Virus record (IMG/VR): IMGVR_UViG_3300024335_000010
Span: 1-64,000 of that record
Origin: a virus
Strand: one strand, 5' to 3'
DNA: 64,000 nt
Shown here: in pieces, positions 44,073 through 53,101 of the stretch
Position numbering within the stretch: the first letter of the stretch is position 1
Layout of the letters: each line of letters begins with the position of its first letter
The notes under the pieces: model-generated
What the model was told of the DNA's origin: nothing
The model's database searches: none
What the model saw: only the letters and a program-made list of their open reading frames with translations
Made by a program: the position numbers and the translations under genes

Positions 44073-44750
44073 ATGGCAACGAACGCATATTTTAGAAATC
44101 ATGATAACGTATATGAGCAAAACTTAATTGACGATTTAGTTATTGAGTCAATTAAGATTTATGGCATAGACGTCAAATTCATTACAAGATTACACGAAAA
44201 CATTGACAGAATTCTAAACGAAGATGATTTGCCAACGTTTGATAAGTATTATGATTTTGAAGTATACATTAAAAACGTTGATGGATTTGAAGGCGAAGGT
44301 GACTTTTTATCTAAGTTTGGTTTACAAATTCGTGACTCAATTACATTCACTGTTGCTATTCGTACTTTTGAGCAATACGTTACACGCGAACAAGATACGC
44401 GAAAACGTCCACTTGAAGGTGAAATGATTTGGATGCCACTCAATCAAAAAATGTATAAGATCCAACACGTTGAACACGAAAGTGTATTCTATCAAACTGG
44501 CGCGCTGCAAGTATATGACATGCGTTGTGAATTGGCTGAATACTCTGGTGAAACGTTTGATACTGGCTATTATGAAATTGATAACTACTTTGCGGACATT
44601 GATACATCAGCAAATACGGTTACATCACTTACATCACTTGAAGGTGTTGACCCACTTGCAAATAACCTTGCGTTTGAAGATCAGGCAGATGATATATTAG
44701 ACTTCTCTGAAATGGATCCATTCAGCGAAAACATTTCTATACAGGATTAA
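44073..44750 (+). CDS. gp14: Neck protein, T4 gp14-like
   Basis: The protein has 225 residues. It contains the start common to T4-like gp14 (NAYFRNHDNVYEQNLIDDLVIESIKIYGID) and EGEMIWMPLNQKMYKIQHVEHESVFYQ, which is widely conserved. The last 50 residues are acidic and low in complexity. In T4, gp14 is the outer neck ring partner of gp13. It starts three bases after gp13 and ends four bases before gp15. Confidence 0.92.
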   Translation: MATNAYFRNHDNVYEQNLIDDLVIESIKIYGIDVKFITRLHENIDRILNEDDLPTFDKYYDFEVYIKNVDGFEGEGDFLSKFGLQIRDSITFTVAIRTFEQYVTREQDTRKRPLEGEMIWMPLNQKMYKIQHVEHESVFYQTGALQVYDMRCELAEYSGETFDTGYYEIDNYFADIDTSANTVTSLTSLEGVDPLANNLAFEDQADDILDFSEMDPFSENISIQD

Positions 44751-44754
44751 CAAT

Positions 44755-46866
44755 ATGGCAATCGCAAATTATTTTTATAATTCAACTACAAGAAAATACG
44801 TAGCTTTGTTTGGAACACTGTTTAATCAGTTAAAGATCCAAAGGCACGATAACGCTGGTGTACTTAAAAAAGAAATGATTGTTCCATTAGCCTATGCTCC
44901 ATATCAAAAGATATTAGCAAGGGTAGCCGGTGATCCAGATTTAATTAATAGTCGTCGTCCTGCTATGACGTTACCACGTATGTCTTTTGAAATACAAAAC
45001 ATTTCATATGATCCTACACGCAAATTAGCAACAACTGGTAAAATGATTAAACGAGGTAAGGCAGAAACAGATGATGCTAGGTCTTACGTATATAATCCTG
45101 TACCATATAACTTAGATTTTTCTTTGTATATTATGACAAAGTATTCAGAAGATGCGACAAAAATACTAGAACAAATTATACCATTCTTTACACCAGATTG
45201 GACCGTAGGCGCTAAAATGATACCAGATTTAGATCCTATTGACATACCTGTTGTTTTAAACAGCGTAACAATCGAGGATCTTTATGAAGGTGCGTTTGAC
45301 GAAAGACAAATGGTTTTACATACACTTACCTTTACGCTTAGAGGTTATTACTTTGGCCCAGAGAAAAAGAAAAAGGTTATTAAATTTGTTGACGTCGATA
45401 TGTTTAATGGTACTGATACTAACTCCCCATTCTTAGAAGGCATTGATATTCAACCGGGTCTATCAACCGCAAATACGCCAATAACTGACGTCGGTGAAAC
45501 AGCAACCGCTATATCATCTTTGTCAACAGGTTCAGTAAGTAACATTAGAATAACTAACGATGGTGAAAACTATAACTCAAATACTGCCGTCACTATTAGC
45601 GCGCCTGACGTAGCAAATGCAGACATAACGTCGACTATAACAAATAGTGCAGTGACTGGTTTGACAATCAATGATGGTGGTGGTTATTTCAGTAATATAC
45701 CAACAGTAACTGTAGGGTTACCAGACACGCCTTTAACAACGGCTACCGCAACTGCCACATTAAGTGGAGATTCCGTTGCTAACGTATCTATAACAAACCC
45801 AGGCAATTTTTATAATACTCCGGGTTTTTCAATAGCACCTCCACCAAATGTGGCTGCAGAGTTTAAGTTTGGCGATGATGCATTAGCACACAGTAGCGAA
45901 GATGATGTTACTCTATTACATACATTTACTGGATATTTTAATTCTAACACTGGATATAAAGTATCATTTTGGATTTACCCAACATCATTTCCGGGTGGTA
46001 ATAATCCAATGTCAGTACTCTTTGCGCCATTTACAAAAATATTCTTTACTGCTGATACTGGTAATGTTAGGTTCCAATATGGTGGTGCACCAGTCGTTAC
46101 TTCTGATACTAACTTAATCATTAATCAATGGAACCATGTAGAAGTAGAACATTACACAAACCTTATTCGTATTAATGTTAATGGCTTATATGGTACGCAA
46201 GAAACACGTGGAGCAGGTAACGTTGCATTCCCAGGACATACATATCGAGCTGGTGATGCTCAAGGTAACGAGTCGGTATTTGATGGAGCTAATAGAAGCT
46301 TCCTTGGATACTTAGATAATGTAACTTGGGAAACAACAGGCGATATGCCTACTGCGTCTAGTGGTGATCCATATACGATACCAACAACTGCAAGAACAGG
46401 TGATTTATTTACCAAAAACTTTGATAAGGATCTTCCAGTAGCCTCAATAACAGTGACTGACGGTGAGGTAATTTCTATTGATGTTACTTCTGGTGGATCT
46501 GGGTATACCACGGCTCCAATTGTTACGATTGATGATCCTGACGATATTCCTGCGACGTTCGTTGCTACAGCAACTCCAACATTAGTAAATGGTATCATAG
46601 ACTCAATTACAATAAATAATGCAGGGAAGTTCTACGCGAACGCTCCAGTAATTACTGTTTCTCCGCCAACATCGTCACAGGCAACTGCTATAGCAAATGT
46701 CGGTAATAACGGGGATGTTCAATCAATAACTATAACCGACGCAGGATCCGGATACAGAAATCCACCTGCAGTGACTATATCGTCTCCAGACTTTGGATCA
46801 GTTCCATACCAAGACATTGAATTTAATGACAACTGGGGTATTATTAAAACCATAGTGAGTGAATAA
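44755..46866 (+). CDS. gp15: Tail sheath stabiliser/completion protein gp15-like, with long C-terminal extension
   Basis: The protein has 703 residues, against about 270 in T4. The first 250 are the gp15 module (MAIANYFYNSTTRKYVALFGTLFNQ, RPAMTLPRMSFEIQNISYDPTRK, PYNLDFSLYIMTKY), which caps the tail and stops the sheath from sliding. The rest is an added part: short beta units ITNDGENYNSN..VTISAP and SGGSGYTTAPIVTIDDP, repeated before and after a LamG/concanavalin-like domain at about 368-530 (KVSFWIYPTSF ... NQWNHVEVEHYTNLIRINVNG). The extension should stick out at the head-tail joint and could bind carbohydrate. The three last repeats end at the C-terminus. Confidence 0.87.
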   Translation: MAIANYFYNSTTRKYVALFGTLFNQLKIQRHDNAGVLKKEMIVPLAYAPYQKILARVAGDPDLINSRRPAMTLPRMSFEIQNISYDPTRKLATTGKMIKRGKAETDDARSYVYNPVPYNLDFSLYIMTKYSEDATKILEQIIPFFTPDWTVGAKMIPDLDPIDIPVVLNSVTIEDLYEGAFDERQMVLHTLTFTLRGYYFGPEKKKKVIKFVDVDMFNGTDTNSPFLEGIDIQPGLSTANTPITDVGETATAISSLSTGSVSNIRITNDGENYNSNTAVTISAPDVANADITSTITNSAVTGLTINDGGGYFSNIPTVTVGLPDTPLTTATATATLSGDSVANVSITNPGNFYNTPGFSIAPPPNVAAEFKFGDDALAHSSEDDVTLLHTFTGYFNSNTGYKVSFWIYPTSFPGGNNPMSVLFAPFTKIFFTADTGNVRFQYGGAPVVTSDTNLIINQWNHVEVEHYTNLIRINVNGLYGTQETRGAGNVAFPGHTYRAGDAQGNESVFDGANRSFLGYLDNVTWETTGDMPTASSGDPYTIPTTARTGDLFTKNFDKDLPVASITVTDGEVISIDVTSGGSGYTTAPIVTIDDPDDIPATFVATATPTLVNGIIDSITINNAGKFYANAPVITVSPPTSSQATAIANVGNNGDVQSITITDAGSGYRNPPAVTISSPDFGSVPYQDIEFNDNWGIIKTIVSE

Positions 46867-46867
46867 T

Positions 46868-47311
46868 ATGAATGATAAGATAGCTGAAAACCTCGGACTG
46901 AGACCGCTTTCAGAAATTAGAGAAGAGGAATTGGCATCCCAGCCGGAAGAAGTTGTTGAAGAAATACTTCCAGCAATAGTAACCGACGAGGATGATGAAA
47001 ACCTTAGAGATCTCGCAAAGGTTCGTGAAAACATAGAAGGTGTTATCGAGCTAGGAAACGATGCGGTTAGAGAAATGTTAGAAATTGCTAAACAATCAGA
47101 GTCAGCTCGCGGTTTTGAAGTTGTTTCTACTCTAATGAAAACTCTGCTTGATGCTAACAAAGATTTCGCTGATGTTTCAACTAAGAAAAAGTTTGCAGAG
47201 GAAGAGATTAATGCGCCTAAAGAAGCTGCACAAACTAACACTGTGAATAACAATCTTATTGTGTCTACTGCTGACTTATTAAAAATGTTGAAAGATACTG
47301 AGAATGGCTGA
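46868..47311 (+). CDS. gp16: Small terminase subunit, T4 gp16-like
   Basis: A GTG at 46859 is in frame three codons upstream, but ATG 46868 follows the gp15 stop by one base and is preferred. The protein has 147 residues, acidic at the start, with a central helical pair (LAKVRENIEGVIELGNDAVREMLEIAKQSES, RGFEVVSTLMKTLLDANKDF) characteristic of T4-like small terminases. It recognises concatemeric phage DNA and regulates the gp17 motor. It overlaps gp17 by eight bases. Confidence 0.87.
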   Translation: MNDKIAENLGLRPLSEIREEELASQPEEVVEEILPAIVTDEDDENLRDLAKVRENIEGVIELGNDAVREMLEIAKQSESARGFEVVSTLMKTLLDANKDFADVSTKKKFAEEEINAPKEAAQTNTVNNNLIVSTADLLKMLKDTENG

Positions 47312-48893
47312 TGGTTATTTAGGAAACTCAAATCTTAAAAGGATTGGTGAAGAGATAGAATGGTCTCCTGAACTTTTAAAGGAGTACATGAAATGCGCAC
47401 AAGATCCTATTTACTTTGCGAAAAACTATATTAAAATTGTACACGTTGATAAAGGATTAGTTCCATTTAAGATGTACGATTACCAAGAAAACATTACGCG
47501 GAAAATTACAGACAATAGGCGCCTAGCAGTTTTAACGGCACGTCAGTCTGGTAAAACAACCACGGCGATGGCTATCATTTTACACTATGTTTTATTTAAC
47601 GAATTTAAAACTGTTGCTATTTTGGCTAACAAAGGTGACGCTGCTCGAGAAGTTATGGCAAGAGTTAAGCTTGCATTTGAGGCATTACCTAAATGGCTGC
47701 AACAAGGGGTTGAAGAATGGAACAAAGGAAACATTGCACTTGAGAATGGTTGTCAAGTTTTGGCAGGTACTACATCGTCAAGTGCTATTCGTGGTAAGTC
47801 TGTTAATTTTCTATATCTCGATGAGGTTGCATTTATTGAAGGATACGACGAATTTTTCGCATCTGTTTATCCTACTATTTCGTCTGGCGAGTCAACAAAA
47901 CTTTTAATGACTTCTACTCCAAATGGATTAAACCATTTTTGGAAAACATGTACTGGCGCAAAAGAGGGTAGTAACGGTTACGAATATGAAGAGGTTATGT
48001 GGCATGATGTTCCGGGTCGAGATGAAAAATGGCGTAAGGAAACGATCGAAGCATTAGACCACGACGAAGAAAAATTCAACCAAGAATACTGCTGCCAATT
48101 TCTAGGTAGTTCTGGTACTCTTATCGCAGGTTGGAAACTAAAAGAATTATTACACGCAACACCAATAGCGCAGCTTGATGGTTTTATACAATACGAAAAG
48201 CCGATTAAAGAAAGACAGTATTGTATGACGGTCGATGTTGCTCGTGGTAAAGGTTTAGACTATTCATGTTTTTCAGTAATTGATATTACCGAAATGCCAT
48301 ATAAACAAGTGGCGGTCTTTAGAGATAACATGGTCGGACCAATTGACTTTGCATCAGTTGTTTATAGAATAGGCCAAGTATATAATACTGCTGCAGTTTT
48401 AATTGAAGTTAACGATATCGGAGAACAGGTTGCTGATGTTCTCTTAATGGATTATGGTTATGACAATATACTATATACCGCAAATAACGGACGCTCTGGT
48501 AAAATGCTTACTGGTGGGTTTGGTAAAAAAGTAGATAATGGAATACGAACAACCAAAAATGTTAAAGCAACTGGCTGCAGTATGCTTAAAATGTTAATTG
48601 AACAAAACCAACTTATTATTCAAGATTTTGATACAATACAAGAGATTAGTCGATTCTCTAAAAAGGCTAATTCATATGAAGCAGAGTCAGGATTTCATGA
48701 CGATTTGGTTATGAACCTTGTTCTATTCGCATGGATGACTGAACAGGCATATTTCAAAGATATGACTGACATAAATACACTTATAAAGTTACGAGAGAAG
48801 ACAGAAGAACAAATTGAGGAGGAACTGTTACCTTTTGGCTTTGTTGATAGTGGCGAAGATTTTTACTATGAAGACGACGGCCTCAGACTGTGA
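47304..48893 (+). CDS. gp17: Large terminase subunit (ATPase/nuclease), T4 gp17-like
   Basis: The protein has 529 residues. Walker A is TARQSGKTTTA (about 78-88), Walker B with the catalytic Glu is FLYLDEVAF (about 169-177), and TSTPNG matches the coupling motif. The C-terminal RNase H-like nuclease has its first Asp in TVDVARGKGLDYS (about 308-320), EVNDIG with the next acidic residue, and FHDDLVMNL at the end. It packages DNA into the prohead by translocation and headful cutting. The length is somewhat shorter than T4 (610), as usual in marine relatives. The start overlaps gp16. Confidence 0.97.
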   Translation: MADGYLGNSNLKRIGEEIEWSPELLKEYMKCAQDPIYFAKNYIKIVHVDKGLVPFKMYDYQENITRKITDNRRLAVLTARQSGKTTTAMAIILHYVLFNEFKTVAILANKGDAAREVMARVKLAFEALPKWLQQGVEEWNKGNIALENGCQVLAGTTSSSAIRGKSVNFLYLDEVAFIEGYDEFFASVYPTISSGESTKLLMTSTPNGLNHFWKTCTGAKEGSNGYEYEEVMWHDVPGRDEKWRKETIEALDHDEEKFNQEYCCQFLGSSGTLIAGWKLKELLHATPIAQLDGFIQYEKPIKERQYCMTVDVARGKGLDYSCFSVIDITEMPYKQVAVFRDNMVGPIDFASVVYRIGQVYNTAAVLIEVNDIGEQVADVLLMDYGYDNILYTANNGRSGKMLTGGFGKKVDNGIRTTKNVKATGCSMLKMLIEQNQLIIQDFDTIQEISRFSKKANSYEAESGFHDDLVMNLVLFAWMTEQAYFKDMTDINTLIKLREKTEEQIEEELLPFGFVDSGEDFYYEDDGLRL

Positions 48894-48918
48894 GTCATTT
48901 ATATAGAATACCTTTTTT

Positions 48919-48926
48919 TATAAATA
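48919..48926 (+). promoter_or_regulatory. T4-type late promoter before tail sheath gene
   Basis: An exact TATAAATA behind a T-run lies 61 bases before the gp18 start, in the 94-base gap after the terminase gene. Confidence 0.75.
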
Positions 48927-48987
48927 GAAACAGTAAGAAATATATAAAACAAGATTAACGCGTTTTCAATACATAAAGGAGAAAAAT

Positions 48988-50940
48988 ATGGCTTTTTCCG
49001 TAAGTCCCTCTGTTATCGTTCGAGAAGTTGATGCTTCCCAGGCAGTACCAGCCATTTCAACACCACCAGCTGCTTTGGCAGGTGTGTTTAGATGGGGTCC
49101 GACTAACGAACCATTGCTGTTATCATCAGAAAATCAACTCGTAGATCGTTTTGGTGCACCTAATGATAGCAATTACGAAACATTTTTTACAGCTGCTGAT
49201 TACTTATCGTATTCAAATGCTCTGTATGTTGTTCGTGCAGAAGATGGTTCAACCGAAGCTAACAGTACAACACTAGATTTAACTTATAATGCAAACAATG
49301 TAGTAATTGCAGACAACAGTGACTATGGTGCTTTTAAAGCGAAGTATAAAGGTGAACTTGGTGATTCATTACAAGTTGCTTGGGTAACTTCAGACGGCTT
49401 TGAAAGCGAATTCGTTGCAGTTGCAGGAATTCCAACAAATAAAGTTTCAAATACTCAAATAGATCAGGTTATCAGTTTTAACGCTGCTAATGTTCAATTT
49501 GAAACTGCTAATACACAAAACCTAATAGATTTATCTGCAGGTGACGTATTAGAAATTGGTAACGAGTCAGTCGGATACCAAGAACTAAGAGTTAGCTCAT
49601 TCACAGAGACAGGAGTAGAAGTTGAAGCAACTCCGGGAGATGCTAATACTGCATTCCTTGCTTTATACACATACGATATTGAGTTTGCTAACAAATATAC
49701 ACTAGCTGAAACAGATCTTGCTAAATTGTCAATGAAAAAGAAATGGCAACATGGCGCAACATTCGCTAGAAAGCCAGACGCAGGCAATATTCACGTAGCA
49801 GTGATTGACGAAGATGGTTTAATTTCCGGTACAAAAGGATTTATGCTAGAAAAATTCGAAAATATTTCAACAACACCGGGTGCGGTTTCACCACAAGGTA
49901 CTTCTAATTATTATGGTACAGTGATTGAAAACTTTTCTAATTGGGTACAAGTTGACTATGCGTCGCAAATTGGTACTGCAAATACAGCAGTAGCGAAATA
50001 TGAATCATTCTCAGGTGGAAATCCTAGTGGAAATACTGCATTATCTGAAGCTAAGGCTACCTTAGCTCAATTAGGCGCAGCATATGATACTTTAAGAAGT
50101 TCTAACGAAATCGACATTGCATTTGTATTACAAGGTAAAGGCGATGATGCTGCAGTAAGAGCAAACTATATTGTTTCTAATATTTGTGAAACAAGAAAAG
50201 ATTGCGTTGCATTTATCTCACCATCTAAGGAAGCTGTTGTTGACGAACTTAAAATGAATGCTAAACTTACAAACGTAATTGCATATCGTAACAAGGTACA
50301 AAATTCGTCATACACATTCATTGACTCTGGATACAAATACCGCTATGATAAGTATAACGATGTATATCGTTGGACACCATTAAACGGTGATATGGCTGGA
50401 TTAGCAGCTAGAGTTGAACCTTGGGAATCACCAGCTGGTTTCAGAAAAGGTGTAATCAAAAACGTTGTTAAGCTAGCATTTAACCCTAGCAAAACAATGA
50501 GAGATTTATTGTATGGTTCAGACATTAACCCTGTTATGTCTCAAGTAGGTCAAGGTATTGTACTATTTGGTGATAAAACTGGTTTAGGTCTAGCATCTGC
50601 GTTTGATCGTCTAAATGTTCGTAGGTTGTTTATCGCGGTTGAGAAATCTATCGCTACAGCAGCTCAAAGCTTCTTGTTTGAATTGAACGATGAATTCACT
50701 CAAACACAGTTTAAGAATATTGTAGATCCGTTCTTACGTGATATCCAAGGAAGGCGTGGTATTATTGATTACAGAGTAGTCAGTGACTCAACCGTTAACA
50801 CTCCTGAGGTAATTGACCAAAATAAATTCCGTGCAAGCATATTCATCAAACCAGCCCGTTCTATTAACGTTATCGAATTAACATTCGTTGCTACAAGAAC
50901 AGGTATTGAATTTGACGAAATTGTTGGTCAGTTAACTTAA
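48988..50940 (+). CDS. gp18: Tail sheath protein, T4 gp18-like
   Basis: The protein has 650 residues, with AAAGGAG before the ATG. The N-terminus (VSPSVIVREVDASQAVPAISTPPAALAGVFRWGP) is the family hallmark, and the C-terminal domain has the conserved RLFIAVEKSIATAAQSFLFELND and RGIIDYRVVSD, the part that forms the inner sheath ring and bonds to neighbours. It contracts to drive the tube into the host. Protruding middle domains (about 110-370) are the most variable part. Followed by the tube gene after 33 bases. Confidence 0.97.
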   Translation: MAFSVSPSVIVREVDASQAVPAISTPPAALAGVFRWGPTNEPLLLSSENQLVDRFGAPNDSNYETFFTAADYLSYSNALYVVRAEDGSTEANSTTLDLTYNANNVVIADNSDYGAFKAKYKGELGDSLQVAWVTSDGFESEFVAVAGIPTNKVSNTQIDQVISFNAANVQFETANTQNLIDLSAGDVLEIGNESVGYQELRVSSFTETGVEVEATPGDANTAFLALYTYDIEFANKYTLAETDLAKLSMKKKWQHGATFARKPDAGNIHVAVIDEDGLISGTKGFMLEKFENISTTPGAVSPQGTSNYYGTVIENFSNWVQVDYASQIGTANTAVAKYESFSGGNPSGNTALSEAKATLAQLGAAYDTLRSSNEIDIAFVLQGKGDDAAVRANYIVSNICETRKDCVAFISPSKEAVVDELKMNAKLTNVIAYRNKVQNSSYTFIDSGYKYRYDKYNDVYRWTPLNGDMAGLAARVEPWESPAGFRKGVIKNVVKLAFNPSKTMRDLLYGSDINPVMSQVGQGIVLFGDKTGLGLASAFDRLNVRRLFIAVEKSIATAAQSFLFELNDEFTQTQFKNIVDPFLRDIQGRRGIIDYRVVSDSTVNTPEVIDQNKFRASIFIKPARSINVIELTFVATRTGIEFDEIVGQLT

Positions 50941-50973
50941 ATAAATAAGAATAGAAAATAGGAGAAAATAGAC

Positions 50974-51507
50974 ATGGCATTCAATATCAACCAGTTCAAA
51001 TCAGAGCTCGTCGGTGGCGGTGCACGTCCTACCCTGTTCCAATGTCAAATCACTAACCCAATTGCTCCAGAAGCTGACATCAAAACTCCGTTTATGATCC
51101 GTTCAGCAGGTATCCCAGAATCAATTCTGGGGCAATTTACGGTACCTTACTTTGGTCGTCAGATCAAGTATGCCGGTGATAGAACATTTCAGGATTGGAC
51201 CGTGCAGGTAATCAACGATGAAGACTTTGCAGTACGCAATGCAATGGAAGCTTGGTCAAACGCGATCAACTCACATGACTCTAATACTAGAGCATTGCCA
51301 CAAGACTACAAATCAACTGGACAAATTACTCAGTTCAGTAAAGATGGTTCAATTCTTAGAACATATATCTTTGAAGGTATGTATCCAGTCGGTATCGACG
51401 GTATCCAAATGGATTGGGCACAGTCTGATACAATCGAAGAATTTGGAGTTACATTCCAATATGACTTATGGCGTGTTGAGGGTAATACCGGCATTCCAAC
51501 TACTTAA
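50974..51507 (+). CDS. gp19: Tail tube protein, T4 gp19-like
   Basis: The protein has 177 residues. MAFNINQFKSELVGGGARPTLFQCQITNP, then GRQIKYAGDRTFQDWTVQVINDEDF and EGMYPVGIDGIQMDWAQSDTIEEFGVTFQYD are typical of T4-like tube subunits. They stack as hexamers and form the DNA channel inside the sheath. GGAG precedes the ATG, and a variant late core (AATAAATA, 50940-50947) lies 26 bases upstream. Confidence 0.97.
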   Translation: MAFNINQFKSELVGGGARPTLFQCQITNPIAPEADIKTPFMIRSAGIPESILGQFTVPYFGRQIKYAGDRTFQDWTVQVINDEDFAVRNAMEAWSNAINSHDSNTRALPQDYKSTGQITQFSKDGSILRTYIFEGMYPVGIDGIQMDWAQSDTIEEFGVTFQYDLWRVEGNTGIPTT

Positions 51508-51526
51508 ATAATGAGAAAGTGAATAA

Positions 51527-53047
51527 ATGAAGATTTTTGGTTTTGACATTAAACGAGACACAGATGACGGGGAGGGCTTTCAGCCTTCCTCTTTTGCTGA
51601 ACCTCAAAATGACGATGGAGCTATCACCGTTGGTAACGCAATGGGTGGCTTCTATAGTACACTCTTGGATATGGAAGGCACTGCTAAAACTGAATCGGAA
51701 TTGGTAACAAAATACCGAGGATTAGCACACCAACCAGAAATTGCACAAGCTGTTGACGAAGTAATCAATGAAGCGATTAGTGTAGATACAGATGATAAGG
51801 TTGTTGAAGTTCTTTTGGACGATACAGACTTACCAGACAAAGTTAAGAAAATAGTTATAGAAGAGTTTGATGGCATCTTGTCATTAATGGATTTTTCTAC
51901 AACAGCTTACGAAACGTTCCAAAAATTCTATGTTGATGGTCGATTAAACTATCACGTTATTATTGATCCGGAAAATATCCCTGAAGGGATTAAAGAATTA
52001 CGATATGTAGATCCACGTAAATTAAAACTTATTCGTGAAGTTGATAAACGTGAAAAGGATCCACATTCAGGTATCCCAGTTAAAAAAGTTAAATCAGAAT
52101 ATTATATGTATTCTGAAACAGGATTTGGATCAAACAAATCAAGCTCTGCAGGCGGTGGTACTCAAGGATATAAAATTGCTAAGGACTCTATTGCTAGAGT
52201 TACTTCAGGCGTAATGAATGAAAACAATTCATTGGTCTTATCATATTTACATCCTTCAATAAAGCCACTCAACCAGTTAAGGATGTTGGAAGATGCAACA
52301 GTTATTTACACAATTACACGAGCTCCTGAAAGAAGAGTCTTCTATATTGATGTTGGCAACTTACCTAAATCGAAAGCTGAGCAGTATTTAAGAGACATGA
52401 TGGTTCGCCATAAAAACAAGTTACAATATAACTCGTCAACCGGTGAAATTACAGATGCTCGTAAAATGATGACTATGACTGAAGACTTTTGGTTTCCTCG
52501 TCGTGGTGGTGAACGTTCAACTGAAGTTGATACGATGGCAGGCGGAAACGCAGCTGGATTAACAGACGATACTAATATGCAATACTTCCAACGTAAATTA
52601 TACAAATCATTAAAGGTTCCGCTATCGCGTTTAGAACCAGAGACAATGTATTCGTTTGGTCGTGTTTCAGAAATTACTCGTGATGAATTAAAATTTAGTA
52701 AATTCATTAAAAGACTAAGAGCGCGTTTTACGTCTATCTTTACGTCACTACTTGAAAAGCAATTAGTACTTAAAGGTGTTTTAACGCCAGAAGAATTTGC
52801 TGAAATTAAAAACGCTATTCGTTACGATTTTGTTCAGGATAACTATTTCCAAGAGCTTAAAGAAGCTGAAATTACTCGTGAAAGACTCAGTACTCTACGT
52901 GAAGTTGAAGAACATGTTGGCACATACTATTCTAGAGAATGGGTATTGCGTAACGTTCTTCGTATGTCAGAGGAAGAAATGGGTGACATGAAGGATCAAA
53001 TCGAAGCTGAAGCCAAAGAAAATCCGCCGGAAGAGGCAGAAGAATAA
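51527..53047 (+). CDS. gp20: Portal vertex protein, T4 gp20-like
   Basis: The protein has 506 residues. The sequence contains the usual T4-like portal segments: TKYRGLAHQPEIAQAVDEVINEAI, FYVDGRLNYHVIIDP, RAPERRVFYIDVGNLPKSKAEQYL, DFWFPRRGGERSTEVDTMAGG and SLKVPLSRLEPE. The dodecamer forms the DNA entry channel of the head and starts prohead assembly. The C-terminal end is acidic. It is a standard marker gene for T4-like phage trees. Confidence 0.97.
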   Translation: MKIFGFDIKRDTDDGEGFQPSSFAEPQNDDGAITVGNAMGGFYSTLLDMEGTAKTESELVTKYRGLAHQPEIAQAVDEVINEAISVDTDDKVVEVLLDDTDLPDKVKKIVIEEFDGILSLMDFSTTAYETFQKFYVDGRLNYHVIIDPENIPEGIKELRYVDPRKLKLIREVDKREKDPHSGIPVKKVKSEYYMYSETGFGSNKSSSAGGGTQGYKIAKDSIARVTSGVMNENNSLVLSYLHPSIKPLNQLRMLEDATVIYTITRAPERRVFYIDVGNLPKSKAEQYLRDMMVRHKNKLQYNSSTGEITDARKMMTMTEDFWFPRRGGERSTEVDTMAGGNAAGLTDDTNMQYFQRKLYKSLKVPLSRLEPETMYSFGRVSEITRDELKFSKFIKRLRARFTSIFTSLLEKQLVLKGVLTPEEFAEIKNAIRYDFVQDNYFQELKEAEITRERLSTLREVEEHVGTYYSREWVLRNVLRMSEEEMGDMKDQIEAEAKENPPEEAEE

Positions 53048-53066
53048 AATGAGAACAATAAATTCA

Positions 53067-53074
53067 TATAAATA
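53067..53074 (+). promoter_or_regulatory. T4-type late promoter before the prohead core gene
   Basis: An exact TATAAATA on the plus strand lies 27 bases before the chosen ATG. It lies in a 54-base gap rich in A and T, so chance is possible. Confidence 0.62.
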
Positions 53075-53101
53075 TATACAAACAAAATTAGGAGTTAAGT
53101 G

